The notes beneath the pieces were generated by a model, which was not told the DNA's origin, did no database searches, and saw only the letters and a list, made by a program, of their open reading frames with translations. A program made the translations under genes and the position numbers. Shown here piece after piece: positions 23,196 through 34,957 of a stretch of DNA of 64,000 bases. Position 1 is the stretch's first letter, and every line of letters starts with the position of its first letter. The stretch spans positions 3,005,987 through 3,069,986 of the forward strand of contig NW_023998490.1 of NCBI RefSeq assembly GCF_014805625.2. Reading direction: 5' to 3'. This DNA comes from Glossina fuscipes. Taxonomy: Eukaryota; Arthropoda; Insecta; Diptera; Glossinidae.

Positions 23196-25464
23196 GACAC
23201 TATTTACACTAAAAAAAAAACAGCCGTTTTATCAAATATGAAATCCTTTTTTTTCAAGTTTTCATAGATTTTTTGTTTTTTTATGATTTAATCTATCAGC
23301 TAACACAAGTACTCACACGCAGGAAATATAACTTTGAAGCGAAAGGAAATGTTTAAGTTTTTCTCAAAAATAAAGAAAATCGAAGAAATAACAGAGAGAG
23401 GGAGAGAGAGAGAGAGCGAGAAAGTAATAGAGAGACTGAGAGATGGTAAAAAGATAAGTCTAACAGTCGAAATGATAATTTTTTTTTTTGTAAAAACTTG
23501 CAATTCTTGCAAAATTTCTAATTACTTTTATTCTTATTAAACTTTGCAGTTTACAATTGTTCCGATTATTTGCGCCAATTCCACTCGGATAACTGTCACA
23601 ATGCAAAATGTCACATTAAATATATCACCCATTAGTCTATGCAACCAAAGAGTTCTCTCTCTAACTGATAATATATTTCTTCTTCCTTTGCCGCTGCTTG
23701 CGAAAAAGAAACATATAATAAATGCTTTCAATGTTTGTTTATGGCTTTGTGTTGAATGTTTTTCTTTTTTTTACAGCACACATATGTTTGTTCACTTAAT
23801 GCATTTACGTCTTCTGTTTATTTTGTATAAGTAGTTAAAAAAAAGTAAAACATTAAAATTCTTGTTACTAAAATTTCCTTTTTACGTATTCAAGGTACCT
23901 TTCGTGAAATATGATTTTACCGGAAAAACGTTGGGTTTGAGAACTTTGTCGTTGATAATATTTTTACTTTTGTTTTTAAGCTTGCGTAAAAATCTTAAAA
24001 TATTTTATAAACGCTTTCTCCGATTTCTTTGCAATTGGTTTTTATTTTCACTTGTTAAAAATTTTTTTTGCAAAAAATATGATTGAAGATAGCGTTTCCA
24101 CATTAGACTTTTTAACATTAATAGTTTCCGCAAAATATAACATTTTTATTACGTACAGCTGACGCAACTTTACCATTGCCAGTTGCAACAATTTCCTATA
24201 TTTCTTTCACACCACTTTTTGAATTCATACGTTTTTGTATATTTCCTTCGCAACACCTTTTGAATTGTAAACAATTTCCTATATTTCTCTTTTGCAATTT
24301 GTTCTAGAAATTAAAAATTTAGTTTATTTATAGAAAAGAGTATATAATAGAAGATTGAAAATTTATATTATTTCTTATAAGTGTATTTTCAAGAATAGCA
24401 ATTAGAATTTTATTAGGGTAAGAGATTTAGTTTATTGTTTTCGGTTAGCTTTTTATATAAAGTGATGCATGCCTAATACCCAAAACTTATATATATATAA
24501 AGATCTTAAAAAGGCCAGTACTAAGAAATATGTTCTTACTTTCTTTTACATGCAATATAATAATAATTTTATAATTTTATCAAAAAGAGAGGAAAATTTT
24601 AAATTCCAAAAATGTTTGAAGTTTTGTTGATTGACTTCAAAAAAATTGACTTTGCTGTATATTCCTAACGCAGTGGCTAAAGTAAATGCTGGAGGGAATT
24701 GTTGTGTTTGTTGTTTTTGTTGTAAACATTTTTTTAAAATTATTCGTTTTGCTGCTGGCAGCATTTGCATTTTTGCTGTTCCGCTTCTTTACAATACAGA
24801 TGTATGCGATATTACGATAAGACGAAATGCGCGAAATAAGTGTTCTTTTCCAGTATTATGTTCGAAATAAGTATTCTTTTTCAGTATTAGAAAAGATAAA
24901 TATGTCAATATCGTAAGCAAGCAGATTTAATACACTGAGTGTAGTTATAAATAGCGATATTCTTACGGTATTTGATAAAATATTTAAAAAAACAAATGAA
25001 CAATCGCGCTGGGCAAATGAGTTATAAGCGTGAACTCTAAAACCAAAATTATCACAATTAATTTCTTAGCAAATAAATAAATAAATGATTAATGTGTAAG
25101 CATACAAACGATCTTAATTAAATGCTTAAACGAATCATTTTAAATAGAAAGAAAATATCTGCAATGATTAATAATCTTAAAATTACACTGTGTAAAAATT
25201 GGAAGGCAACATTTATAAACTCGTAGTAAGGAACGTTCGATAACTACATATGAAAACGGTATTTTTTAATTTTATGACCATAGTAATTTTATTTATTACA
25301 TTACATTACATTACTGTACATTAAAAGCACAAATATAGTTATAAGAGACCCATTCTTTTTGAAACGAATACCGGGTTCAATTTGGTCAAATGTTGCCCAG
25401 AATCGATTGCTGATGCCTTTTTAATTAATCTAGCTGCTAAAACGGGAGCAATTGTATTTATTTA

Positions 25465-25502
25465 TTTTTTTTTTGGTATGTTGAACAGAGATGGACTAAG
25501 CC
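25465..25502 (-). repeat. Poly(A)-tailed 28-nt retroposed tag
   Basis: On the minus strand GGCTTAGTCCATCTCTGTTC is followed by AACATACC and an A-run. The same 27-28 nt with an A-tail recur at 62161-62206 on the plus strand. Confidence 0.7.
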
Positions 25503-25980
25503 AATAGATTTGTGGCTTATATGTCCAAATAATAAACTGTGGGCGCAATTTTAAAGCTTAAATTATACCTGATCGCAACCGAAGCAGTGAAAAGTACTTC
25601 AAGATAGTTTCCTTCCAACAAGTTCGCTGCCCGATTCCAAGCCTATCAACTAGCGAGTCAGTCAGCTAGCTAAATTGTATGATTGTGTGTGTGCCTTAAA
25701 GCACAAATACTTTTCCATATCGGTCATCAATTGAAAACAAAGCATACAAAGGCGTACCGCAGTCAACTCAACTAAAATAATAAACTAAAACCTTTGAACA
25801 TAATGTTAAAACTTCAACGGATTATGTTTGCAAAAATTTATATTTAATACAATTCTCTTATGAAATTTTGAAATTTCTTTGCACTACTCAGTATGTTCTT
25901 GATACGCTTAATTAACATGCTTTATAATCAAGTGAAAGGAACATAGTTACCCAGGCGCTAACATTATTAAATAAATTTAC

Positions 25981-26013
25981 AATAAAAAAAAAAAAAAATA
26001 TATATATAAAATA

Positions 26014-26047
<34 letters not shown>

Positions 26048-26050
26048 TAT
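25981..26050. repeat. A-rich and AT microsatellite
   Basis: Long A-runs interleaved with (AT)n. Confidence 0.95.
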
Positions 26051-26218
26051 GAGTTATAACCACGACAACTGAACAGTATTAACATGTTATCCATTAACTA
26101 TAAATAATATATCATTGATTTTCGGTTAAATTCTTTTCTATGCATACCGATAATAATTTTTGAGCGACCACGAAAGATACATCACCAGAATATTATAAGT
26201 TATATTGTGTCATGAAAT

Positions 26219-26892
26219 TCAGGGAATTTTCAACCAATCGTAAATGTTAGAGAAACCAATTTTTGAAACCGAACTAGCTTCGACAATGGTAACAGTCTGA
26301 CGTATTTGCTTTTGCAATTTAGACATTTGCAACATCAATAAAGCTTCATTACGCATCTGACGGTATGCGTAGTCCATTTTGGAAAGCACGAGTAATATGC
26401 GCACTTTTTGTAGACGTGGCTCAGCCAATATCGAGTATAATAAAACACCTTTAAATTTTTAATAAGAAAAATGTAAAAGGAGTAACTTCGGTGAAATGTA
26501 TATTTTACTTTACCAGCTGACGATATTTGACATAAGTTGGCTGTATCAACTACGTAGATTAATTTCTTAACACCGTCAAAGTACTGTCGCCAAATAGGTG
26601 CCATATTCCCGCCAATCTCTAATACACGTATTGATTTTAGCGGTACAACTGCCTTACCTTTCTTTCCAATTTTTAAAGAATCTTCTTCTTCTTTCACCAT
26701 GTGGCCTGTAGATTTGAAGGTATTTTTGCCGTCCGTCGGGAAGATAATGTTATAAATACTTGTACCAACAGTTGGTGTAGAATAAGAAGTTTCGTCAATA
26801 CTATCAGGATCTTGTAAAGCTTTCAATAAATGAGTTTTGCCAGACCGTTTGGGCCCTAGACACAAACAATCGGGATGACGTGCTAAGGACAT
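26219..26892 (-). CDS. ARL16-like small GTPase
   Basis: Two exons, 26892-26514 and 26448-26219, give 202 residues. Visible features: P-loop GPKRSGKTHLL, the TVGTSIYNIIF switch I-type segment, EIGGNMAPIWRQYFDGVKKL corresponding to the switch II (ELGG) region of ARL16, and SKMDYAY where typical GTPases have NKxD. The atypical glycine pair and weak NKxD fit the divergent ARL16 branch rather than canonical ARFs. No N-terminal myristoylation site is evident. The start is the first ATG in the frame; the frame is open to 26913. The precise cellular role is not established by sequence. Confidence 0.8.
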
Positions 26893-27288
26893 CACTTGCA
26901 CCAATGTTGACACGTAAGTCTAAAAAGTCGTAGTTAAAATAACTTGGAATTAACTGGAAATATATAACGAGAATGAAATTAAACTAAACAGCGGTTGCTA
27001 CGATACTGCAAGTCTCTTTCACTTTCCCTCCTCTTCCTTATTAATGTACTATCAGTACTCTAAGCATTTTTTGTCTGCTTGTAAATAACAGGCATCAGCA
27101 ATGTATTTTCTAAAATCTATGTCCAGTTTTTAATTAGACAAGAATTTCAGAGGCATAAATTAAAATACATATATGCTTGGATGGGAAATTTAATCAATAA
27201 ACAAGATTCAATTTTTACATGATAAAACAAAATATCAACCATTCTTACAAATTTATTCTCAAATTTATCAATACTAAAAGGTCTTCTA
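26893..27288. other. Flank between ARL16 and the gap
   Basis: No gene is seen. It is ordinary A/T-rich sequence up to the N run. Confidence 0.4.
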
Positions 27289-27298
27289 NNNNNNNNNN
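27289..27298. other. Assembly gap (10 Ns)
   Basis: Ten consecutive N. A fixed 10-N run usually stands for a join of unknown length, so adjacency of the flanks is not assured. Confidence 0.98.
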
Positions 27299-27754
27299 TA
27301 AAATTCTGAATGGTGTTTATGGTTCCGATACTGTAACAGCCAATTATGTGCAATTTTGGTCTCGTAGATTCCGTTCAGGAATTTTTGATGTTAAAGATGC
27401 ACCTCGCACAGGTAGGCCGGTCGTCGAAAATGTCGATAAAATCGGAGAAATGATCGAAGTTGACCGGCATGTTAGCAGTCGTAACATCGCCCAGGAGCTA
27501 AAAATCGACCATAAAACAGTTTTAAACCATTTACACAAAGCTGGATTCAAAAAGAAGCTCGATGTTTGGGTGCCACACCAATTAACAGAAAAAAACATGA
27601 TGGATCGAATTTCCATCTGCAAAGCCTTGGCCAAACGGAATGAGATAGACCCATATCTTAAACGGATGGTGACAGGAGATGAGAAATGGATCACATACGA
27701 TAACCCTGTGCGAAAACGATCGTGGTCAAAGAGCGGTGAAGCACCTCAAACGGC
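27299..27754 (+). mobile_element. Mariner transposase fragment
   Basis: An uninterrupted frame gives NYVQFWSRRFRSGIFDVKDA, then DAPRTGRPVVENVDKI, SSRNIAQELKIDHKTVLNHL, the MVTGDEKWITYDN block (first catalytic Asp region of mariners) and RSWSKSGEAPQT. The N-terminus is lost at the assembly gap, and the C-terminal half, including the remaining catalytic Asp residues, is absent. The coding stretch itself has no stop, so the insertion may be fairly young or the frame intact by chance. Confidence 0.9.
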
Positions 27755-27853
27755 CGTGTCGTTAGATACTGGCGGACCTTCTTCGTTTGTAACAGGTAAA
27801 AACTGCAGTCCCGTCACAAACATACAATGAGCATTGTCGACATGCAGTACGCG
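27755..27853 (-). pseudogene. Sec12/PREB-type exon cut by mariner
   Basis: The 33 residues RVLHVDNAHCMFVTGLQFLP (27853-27794) and the following NEEGPP...SNDT match the late WD-repeat region of Sec12/PREB, the ER guanine exchange factor for Sar1. A good acceptor (TTTATCAG) precedes it in phase 0. The reading stops abruptly where mariner sequence starts at 27754, and the conserved continuation is not found before the gap. The rest of the gene could lie across the gap or be lost. Confidence 0.65.
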
Positions 27854-28055
27854 CTGATAAACAAGAAATGGAAGAGAATTATGTTGTGCTTTTAGTTCGA
27901 ATATTTTAAAAAGCAATCTGCGGCAGCTTTTTTAAAAAGTTGACGTAGGAGAAGCACATCTCAGCATTTCCGGCACTGCTCACAAGACTTTTGTCTTACC
28001 CGAGATGTAAGTCTACGAATTTTGACTGTAAATAATTCTATCCTCAACAGCTTAC

Positions 28056-28208
28056 CTGTAAACTAAAAGCGACCACCATCACGAAGGCTTCTTCCATACA
28101 ACCGCAAAGTTCAAGAATGTGCAGAGCCTGATTTTTACGGTTTTCCGCATCACCCTTGGGGTACCGTGATAGACGCAATTGTTTGAAATGGCTGGCTCCC
28201 CCGTAGAC
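28056..28208 (-). pseudogene. Exon-like segment upstream of the Sec12 exon
   Basis: 153 nt open in phase 0, bounded by TGTAG and a GTAAGC donor. It ends MVVAFSLQ, which resembles the YIAFSLQ that precedes RVLH in fly Sec12, and it splices in phase to the next exon. The rest (RYPKGDAENRKNQALHILEL) does not match what I expect of Sec12. Another phase-0 exon-like piece lies at 28511-28440. Confidence 0.35.
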
Positions 28209-28598
28209 CTACACCATTATATACATAATTAGAAATTACAATAGTATTTACAATAATAATAATAATAATACATAGTAATACAAAATAATATGTGGTAATA
28301 CGTAACAAATAAAAAGCCCCGCTAATACATACATACATATAAATAAATAAAAATTTGTGCTATGCCGGTGTGCTGACATCTGCAAAAGAAAAATATTGTG
28401 ATTAATAAATTTTATATACAAAGATGATCACAAACTTACCACTGGCCTACGGAAGTATCCCATTCTGCTGAAACGATGAGTGGAGGTGCAAAAGGAAGCA
28501 TGCTCTTTAACCTAAAATAAAATAAAAAGAGATGAATAAACTATACATAATAATAAGTAACGATAAATGCAAACTTACCTTTAGCATGCAGCGAATTT

Positions 28599-29290
28599 TC
28601 ATCGATATGAGGCGGTGAACGGAGCGAGTGGAACTTGATTGGGGCAGGAGCCTCTTTTCTTGAAGAAGGCAAGCTGCTTCACTATTGTCGCTTGGGTGCG
28701 CTTGCCGATGTTGGGGTCGACCATATGAAACTTCATTATTGCCAAGTAGATGCTCATGGCTTCCAAAAGAACACTAAGCACATTACGCCTCGGAAATTCG
28801 GGTTCCAGATCCTTATTAGCCAGGATTTCTTTCTGTTCCGGTTCATTGGCGACTAGTTTGCCATCAATTTCGGAGCATACTTCTTCCTTCCTCAGTGTTA
28901 GGTCGCTTAGGCATGCTTGGCATCTTAGCTGCTCACGAGTATATTGCGCCATTCCATAGCTTGTGAGCAGCCTGAAGTATTCCGCCTCGTCGTATAGCAG
29001 AAATTCATTTTCGGCCTTGGCTGTTGTCTTGTAATCCAGCTTTTCAGTGAGCTCATAATCGCCAACAGTTCTGGATCCGCCTCTCCAAAATTCTACTCGT
29101 CGTTTGGTTAAGCGTGTGCCCAGCATCATTATATCTTCCACCGGTCTTGTTCTCGTTCTCTTGCTTGGCGCCATCTTGCAGAAAAATCTGTCCAAGAGGT
29201 CTTGGCTTACCCTGTAGGCGTGTATATTTATGCCTGGGTAAGCCTCCAGCAGCCATCCATTATCTCTACGAAGTTGTTGATGGTGTCCAA
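28599..29290 (-). pseudogene. Family X copy A (unrecognised repeated coding family)
   Basis: An open frame from 29237 to 28599 encodes a charged, helix-rich protein (KMAPSKRTRTRPVEDIMM, EFLLYDEAEYFRLLTSYGMA, FHMVDPNIGKRTQATIVKQL, FFKKRGSCP). The frame continues upstream after a frameshift near 29230 (TKPILDTINNFVEIMDGCW). It aligns with 55236-55890: DLTLRKEE/DLSQSKED, HMVDPNIGKR/HMVNSDIGRR and FFKKRGSC/FFKQRGSC. It is more GC-rich than its surroundings. No zinc knuckle, reverse transcriptase or known fold is visible. It may derive from a transposon or an endogenous virus, or be an unknown gene family. Confidence 0.6.
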
Positions 29291-29324
29291 GATGGGCTTA
29301 GTCTCCTTAACCGTCTGGAAGTAC

Positions 29325-30055
29325 GAAACAATTAAAAGCTATCCCCAACAGAAAAATACAGACGAAGTAAGAAGGTTTGTAGCATTTTGCAACTATTACA
29401 GGAAATTTATAAAAGATTTTGCTAACATAGCACAACCACTAAACGATCTCCTCAAAAAAGGTAAAGACTTCGAATGGATAAACCAATGTAATCAGGCATT
29501 CCTAGAACTCAAAAGCAAACTGATGTCCCCACCTACATTACAATATCCAAATTTCGATAAACCCTTCATTTTAACAACTGATGCATCAAATTACGCCTTA
29601 GGAGCAGTACTATCACAAGGAGAAATAGGTCAAGACTTACCCATCGCCTACGCAAGCAAATCCCCAAGTAAACACGAAAACGACAAACCAATTATATACG
29701 AACAGAGTTCGACAATGAATTAATAAAAGAAATTTGTCTGTTACCAAATATCGAACAAAAGTTCTCAACACCCTACCACCATGAAACTTTAGGCACAATC
29801 GAAAGAAATCACAGAGTTCTTAACGAATACCTTTTAGCCTTTGCAACAAGCAATGATTGGGATAAATGTATATCATACTACACTACCCCTCACGTAGAAA
29901 CACAATATACACCTTTTGAACAGATATATGGAAAATCGCCATACATGCCCAACGAAAAAATATTAAATTCAAATCCTACATACAACCCAGAAAACTACAT
30001 AAATGAAATCAAAAAATGTTCGCGAAGATGCTATGCAGAGCGAATTATTTCGTGA
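29325..30055 (+). mobile_element. Deleted gypsy-type pol fragment
   Basis: 29325-29720 encodes the end of reverse transcriptase and RNase H (RRFVAFCNYYRKFIKDFANI, LTTDASNYALGAVLSQGE, IAYASKSPSKHENDK). From 29705 in another frame comes the integrase C-terminal half (STPYHHETLGTIERNHRVLN, then LAFATSNDWDKCISYYTTPH and FEQIYGKSPYMP), ending in a stop at 30055. The RNase H end, connection domain and first part of the integrase are missing. No LTRs are seen. A 17.6/297-like gypsy relic. Confidence 0.88.
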
Positions 30056-30548
30056 AACTTATGTTGAAGTATTTTTTTGGCTTTTCAAAAGAAATCTCAG
30101 GCAGTGTTCTTAACATAGGCATTACTCCACATATCGATGTAAAATTTTACACCAAGCGGTAAATGGCATACCCACAATTAATAATTTTTAAAAGGTGGAA
30201 GTTACAACTATTGCAACTACGACGAGTATTCAAGATTCGTCTCAAGTCGCATATAAAATTTTTGCTTAGTTTTTACATGCATTCATTATTTAAGCTGTCA
30301 ACTTGTCTTTGTGCGTTAGTGCGTTCTGTCATTTTGTGTAGTGCTAATGGGCGTTTAAAAAAAGTTCCCATCACCTTTACTTTGTATTTTACTTTTTTTA
30401 TGAGAACATAAAACCTATACCATATCGAAACTTTGTGAAAATTTCAAATAATTGCAAAAGATATTAAATGATTTTTGTAATTTTGTATGATAATTAATAT
30501 TTTTGCTTAATAGAAGTAAGTTAATAATTGAATATCTAACAACATATA

Positions 30549-30581
<33 letters not shown>

Positions 30582-33500
30582 GTATATATATGTTTGTAGA
30601 ATATAAATGAATGAACTTAGTCATACATCGATTTATTTGAGGTATTCATAAATAAATTTTAGTTAATTCTCCATTTCCAATTTATTCGAGGAGGTGATTA
30701 GATAGGTTTGGTTTGTTCCAATCAAATAAAACCATCCAAACATTAACTGACGCAATTTTCAAAGATGCAATACGCACAGATTCGCCCCGTGCAGAAAAAC
30801 TTGCTCAGGAGATGTTTGCTGTTCTAACTTAAAATTCCTTCTATCTAACTGACAAGCGTTTCAATAGATGACTTATTCTTTATTCAAACAGCCCCGCTAT
30901 TCTTAGGACGGGTTATTAAATGCGGGTTATTTTGTTGATGAGAGCCTTAGAAGATCGATTACACTTCGCGCATGAAGTTCGTGATAGACGTTTGCACATA
31001 CGTACGATTAGATGAAACCCATAAAAGGCCACACTAATCCAAACATATCCACAAGGGCGGTAAATAACTTTTAAGATTGCTATCCATTAACTGGATACCT
31101 ATACATATACGTTTGGTTTTTTCAATTTTTTTTTTTAAGATTGATTTCACACGTTCTTCGTTGGATTTCAGCTTCGGCTGAGGGCAACACTTCGTCACAA
31201 CCATTAAGTTTCTATTACGGTTTTATTTTACGCAGGCTCGCCAATTTGCAGTAGTAGTAGGGCAAGTTAAAATTTAAAAACATTACATATTTTTGTTAAT
31301 GTTTTATGATGAAAAATTTATTCATTATTATAATTAGATGGACCAAATTTCAACCATATGGGAATACTTTTTGGATCATACCCTATATACCCCATATAGG
31401 TAAGCCCTTCAGAAAAAGGTTGCGGCTTGAAACTTGAATCGGATGTAAATTGTTTGTGAACTTTCTCTCTACATGTATGAATAATTAGGAATGCAAGGGA
31501 TTTTTATCAGTCCTTTTATTATTATCATAATTCTATTTATTACACATTCGAGTTTCTGTTATCTATCCCTTAATTCCTGTTTCATTAGAAAAGTTCAATT
31601 CTCTAGCAATACGAATACGAAGGCGATAAGTAACATTTAAATAAAACCACCTGGCCATAGAAATAAGGACAACCTCGTAGTTTTGACAAATTAAAATTAA
31701 TATTTCTTTCTTTACTAGTGATCTTAATAACTTACTCGAAAATGCATTCAATATTATCCTTAAAATCTTTTGTGTTCTAATTAGCATAAGAATAAAATTC
31801 TTCTGAGACAGGAACGTGGCGCTAACGGAAAAATGTCTTAATAAAAAGAATCGTGAATTTGATACAAAAAGAAAATATTTTTGACAAGAAAGAGGGACTG
31901 AAGAGGCGAATATCGACAATATATCCATCATATTATCTTTACTTTAACAAGAAAGTATTCTTTAAATTTCAGTAAATTTTCTCATATAAATAAAATTTAA
32001 ATAAAATAAACAAACATTGACTTCGCAATATTAATGAAAGTATTCCTCATGCTGAAAATGCTGAAATATGAAAAGTGTAGAAGAGCAATCCACAAAGATA
32101 CTAACATTTCGATTTCATGAAGTTTGCGGTAATGTATACCCTTGCACCGCAAAATGTTCATCCTTCGATTCGTTCGTGTTCGTTTAACGTGCTCGATGCG
32201 ATCAACAAAAACGAAACGAAATTGTGTTAACTGAGAATGAGACAAAAATTATGCAAGAAGAAATACAAGTTGATATTTCCATTGAAACGCGCGTGCGTAT
32301 TACAGACGTGATATTACTTAATCTCATTATTGCTGCACGTAATTTGGCTATATATGAATCTTACGTCCTATAAAAGGAAACACCCTCAGGTACGGTTCCA
32401 CTTTTATAAACACTCAGACATTTTACTGTACTCGTAGATGAAGAATCTTCAATACCATAATCCTGAAAACATCTGTTCGATGTATTTGAGCCTCGCCCGT
32501 TACCGGAATTGACCAAACAAATCACTCCAAGAACTAACAACGAATTTTAAAATCGAATCGATGAAAAATTGATATCAATAATGTTCCGGGCAGAAATCTT
32601 TAAATCATAAAAAATTCAATGAAAATATTAAATCATCTGAAAACATTAATCGTAATAAACTAATAATGAGATTTTAAATAATTTGTTATGAAAATGAAAT
32701 TAAAGGCATGAAAATTTTGAAAAAAATACGTTACTGACTTATTTATTTAGACATAGCTAATATTCGAATAGTAACAGCAGATTATTGTCAATGGACTCTA
32801 AACCATAGGTTTAATTAAGCATTTTAAAAACTTTCCGCTGAACATTCCAATGCTATGAAGTTCACAGTATAATCCAACTAATTTTTTTTTAGTTGTTAGC
32901 ATTAAATTTGGAGTCTTAGTTAATGTTAAATGTGATTTCGGAATCGTAATACATCTTGACATAGAAGCCCTTTTTAATTTTCATTTCTTTTATTGGTAGG
33001 AGTTCTATAGTGAAACTGGATTGCCGAGCGACAGTTAGATTTCATTATAAAAGACGTAATTTCCAAAAAAAATAAAAAATTTGCAACTATTGCATTTGCA
33101 ACCACGAGCAGGAAAAACTTTCCGCATAATTTAAAAAAGAAATGGCTAATCCAACAACAAAAATGAACAAGTATGTACAAGTATGCTTGCATTCACTTGT
33201 ACATACAATTGATATATATCGCCAATAACGATTGTGTGCAAAAGCAATCAAAAGCAATGGCTAATATAACAACAACAAGTACATACAACTACATGTATAT
33301 GGCGGCGTAGGTATTTGTTGTTATATGCCGCTAATTTTTTGTGACTTATGTGACGGATCATCTAGAGATGTCTACAATCCATTGTTCTAGAATTGGCAAC
33401 TAGCGTTCAAAATCGAAATAATATGAAATAAACCAATAATTAGATGAAATGATCACCAGCTATAAAGATTTTTCTTTTTTTTCTTTTGGTTTTACTGCAA

Positions 33501-33611
33501 TCATGTTTGTCACATGATGATCTGGGAAATACCAAAGGAAATTGTGAAAAACGCACTCACCAGTCAATAGATCAAACTTTTAACTACTTTAACTTTTTCA
33601 ATTAATAATAT
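30056..33611. other. Long A/T-rich stretch with one orphan exon
   Basis: Contains an (AT)n/TATG microsatellite at 30543-30595, an exon-like piece at 30706-30832 and a short open frame at about 30929-31015. The remainder (31.1-33.6 kb) holds nothing I can support. Confidence 0.4.
30706..30832 (+). pseudogene. Orphan terminal exon, protein not recognised
   Basis: After GATAG the frame reads LFQSNKTIQTLTDAIFKDAI, then RTDSPRAEKLAQEMFAVLT and TAA at 30830. Amino-acid composition and periodicity look like a real amphipathic C-terminus. About 100 bp downstream another coding-like run (LMRALEDRLHFAHEV) appears. No partner exons were found. Confidence 0.3.
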
Positions 33612-33808
33612 TTAAAACGCTTTAACACTTTTGGGTAAATTTTGTTGAGTTGAAATAACTGCTGTTTGCCGTTCTGTGATTACTTTTCGAATAATCTCTT
33701 GTTTGAAATGATTGCGAGGGCCATGCAAAATTTTCTTTGTTTCCCAAAAAGCCGTTATCAGGTATATAAGAAAAGGAGCATATATGAAGAGATCACAGAG
33801 TTGCTTTC
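33612..33808 (-). CDS. Candidate terminal exon of a membrane protein
   Basis: Following TTTATTTATAG the frame runs 64 codons to TAA at 33612. It starts with a hydrophobic segment (DLFIYAPFLIYLITAF), then a basic tail (KKILHGPRNHFKQEIIRKV) and ends LPKSVKAF. The layout fits the C-terminus of a membrane protein with a cytoplasmic tail. Upstream exons were not identified, and I do not recognise the family. Confidence 0.4.
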
Positions 33809-34186
33809 CTATAAATAAATATGAATGGCGAAAATGAAATCTCACTACATTATGTATGAATTTCGTTTAATTTCTTGATTGAAACATCGTGAATAATGAT
33901 GATCTTAATGGTCGTACTATATATAATATATAATCTCGCATAATAATTTCTATTTTTGATAAATTTACTTGGCAAAAACATATTTAAAATAAAAAATTTA
34001 ATAAAATATGATATCATAATGAAGGTAAATAATTAACTTTTTTGCTTTTTTTACTACTGTCACTTACAACTCTTGCGATATGTGCGTAATATAAGCACAG
34101 GAACAAGTGTTGCTGTTGTTCTTGTTGTATATACTTATACATATGTACAATGCTGGAAACGAGCGTCATTTTAAATAAAAATAGCA

Positions 34187-34359
34187 ATGGCTGAAGTCAA
34201 CATGAATAACAGTAAGTTTTACAATGTTTTTATTAATTTTGATTTAATAATAAAATTTTTTTTTTTGTAGGCAAAAACGAAGCCATGGACGATTGGCGCA
34301 ATGAGCGCCGCAATGTCGAGGGAATTCGGAATGTAATCTATCCATCCAAAGATGATTAG
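34187..34359 (+). CDS. Small two-exon gene, 37 residues or more
   Basis: Exon 1 (34187-34211) starts at AGCAATGG and ends at a GTAAGT donor. Exon 2 (34271-34359) follows a T-rich tract and TTTTTTGTAG. The product contains NEAMDDWRNERRNVEGI and ends SKDD at TAG. Beyond the TAG the same frame stays open for 62 codons (LPKRDEGAENRKQS, an R/P-rich RPRPRRRRPP, then NGAEFGDL) to TGA at 34546. The open part is much more GC-rich than the flanks. Either a recent nonsense mutation or stop readthrough (TAG followed by C) would explain it. The family is unknown. Confidence 0.5.
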
Positions 34360-34957
34360 CTGCCGAAACGAGATGAGGGCGCCGAAAATCGGAAACAATC
34401 GTCGCCCACGCGGCCTAGGCCTAGGCGTAGGCGCCCACCTCTGAATGGAGCTGAGTTTGGTGACTTATGCCACCGTTTAAGTCGGCCAAGGGGGAACGGA
34501 ACGCGCCGCACCAAACATATTATTGTAATTCATAAACATTTTTATTGATTAATATGTTTGTTTTATTATTAAAATGTTCAAGTAAAATTGTCAAAAGTTT
34601 ATATTATTCTCTACAATACAACGCCTCAGGGAATTCTGAAGTTATTGATATAGTTTTCGAAGAAATGTCATACTTTCAAACTATCAAATAGTGAGCTATA
34701 AAATACAATTTTAATCCTCGGTTAAGCCATCCATTTTCAAATTAAGATTTTGAAAATAAATTGGTGCCTTTAGAGAATAAGCGTATGTAAAATGCCAACC
34801 ATGTGAAAATAAGTGTCCACTTGAAATTACAAAATAGCTCCTGCTATCAGAAGAATCCCAAATACCTAATTGATAGGCTTGGTTAAATAAACTTGATTGG
34901 AATTGAACAATTGACTTATATATGTATTCCTTCAGAAGTTGCACTCATTGACCGGCG

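Larger units (their letters stand above)
23196..26218. other. Intergenic, no gene
   Basis: Contains a GA-rich microsatellite (about 23390-23440), a short retroposed tag at 25465-25502 and an A/AT simple repeat at 25981-26050. Open frames are hydrophobic and A/T-driven, with no similarity seen. Confidence 0.5.

Noticed and set aside
24546..24870. Overlapping frames on both strands near 24.6 kb
   Set aside because: Low-complexity Q/K or C/F translations without conservation signals.
28150..28338. 62-codon minus-strand frame ending in a stop at 28150
   Set aside because: The frame is the alternative reading of a segment better explained by the spliced exon 28208-28056.
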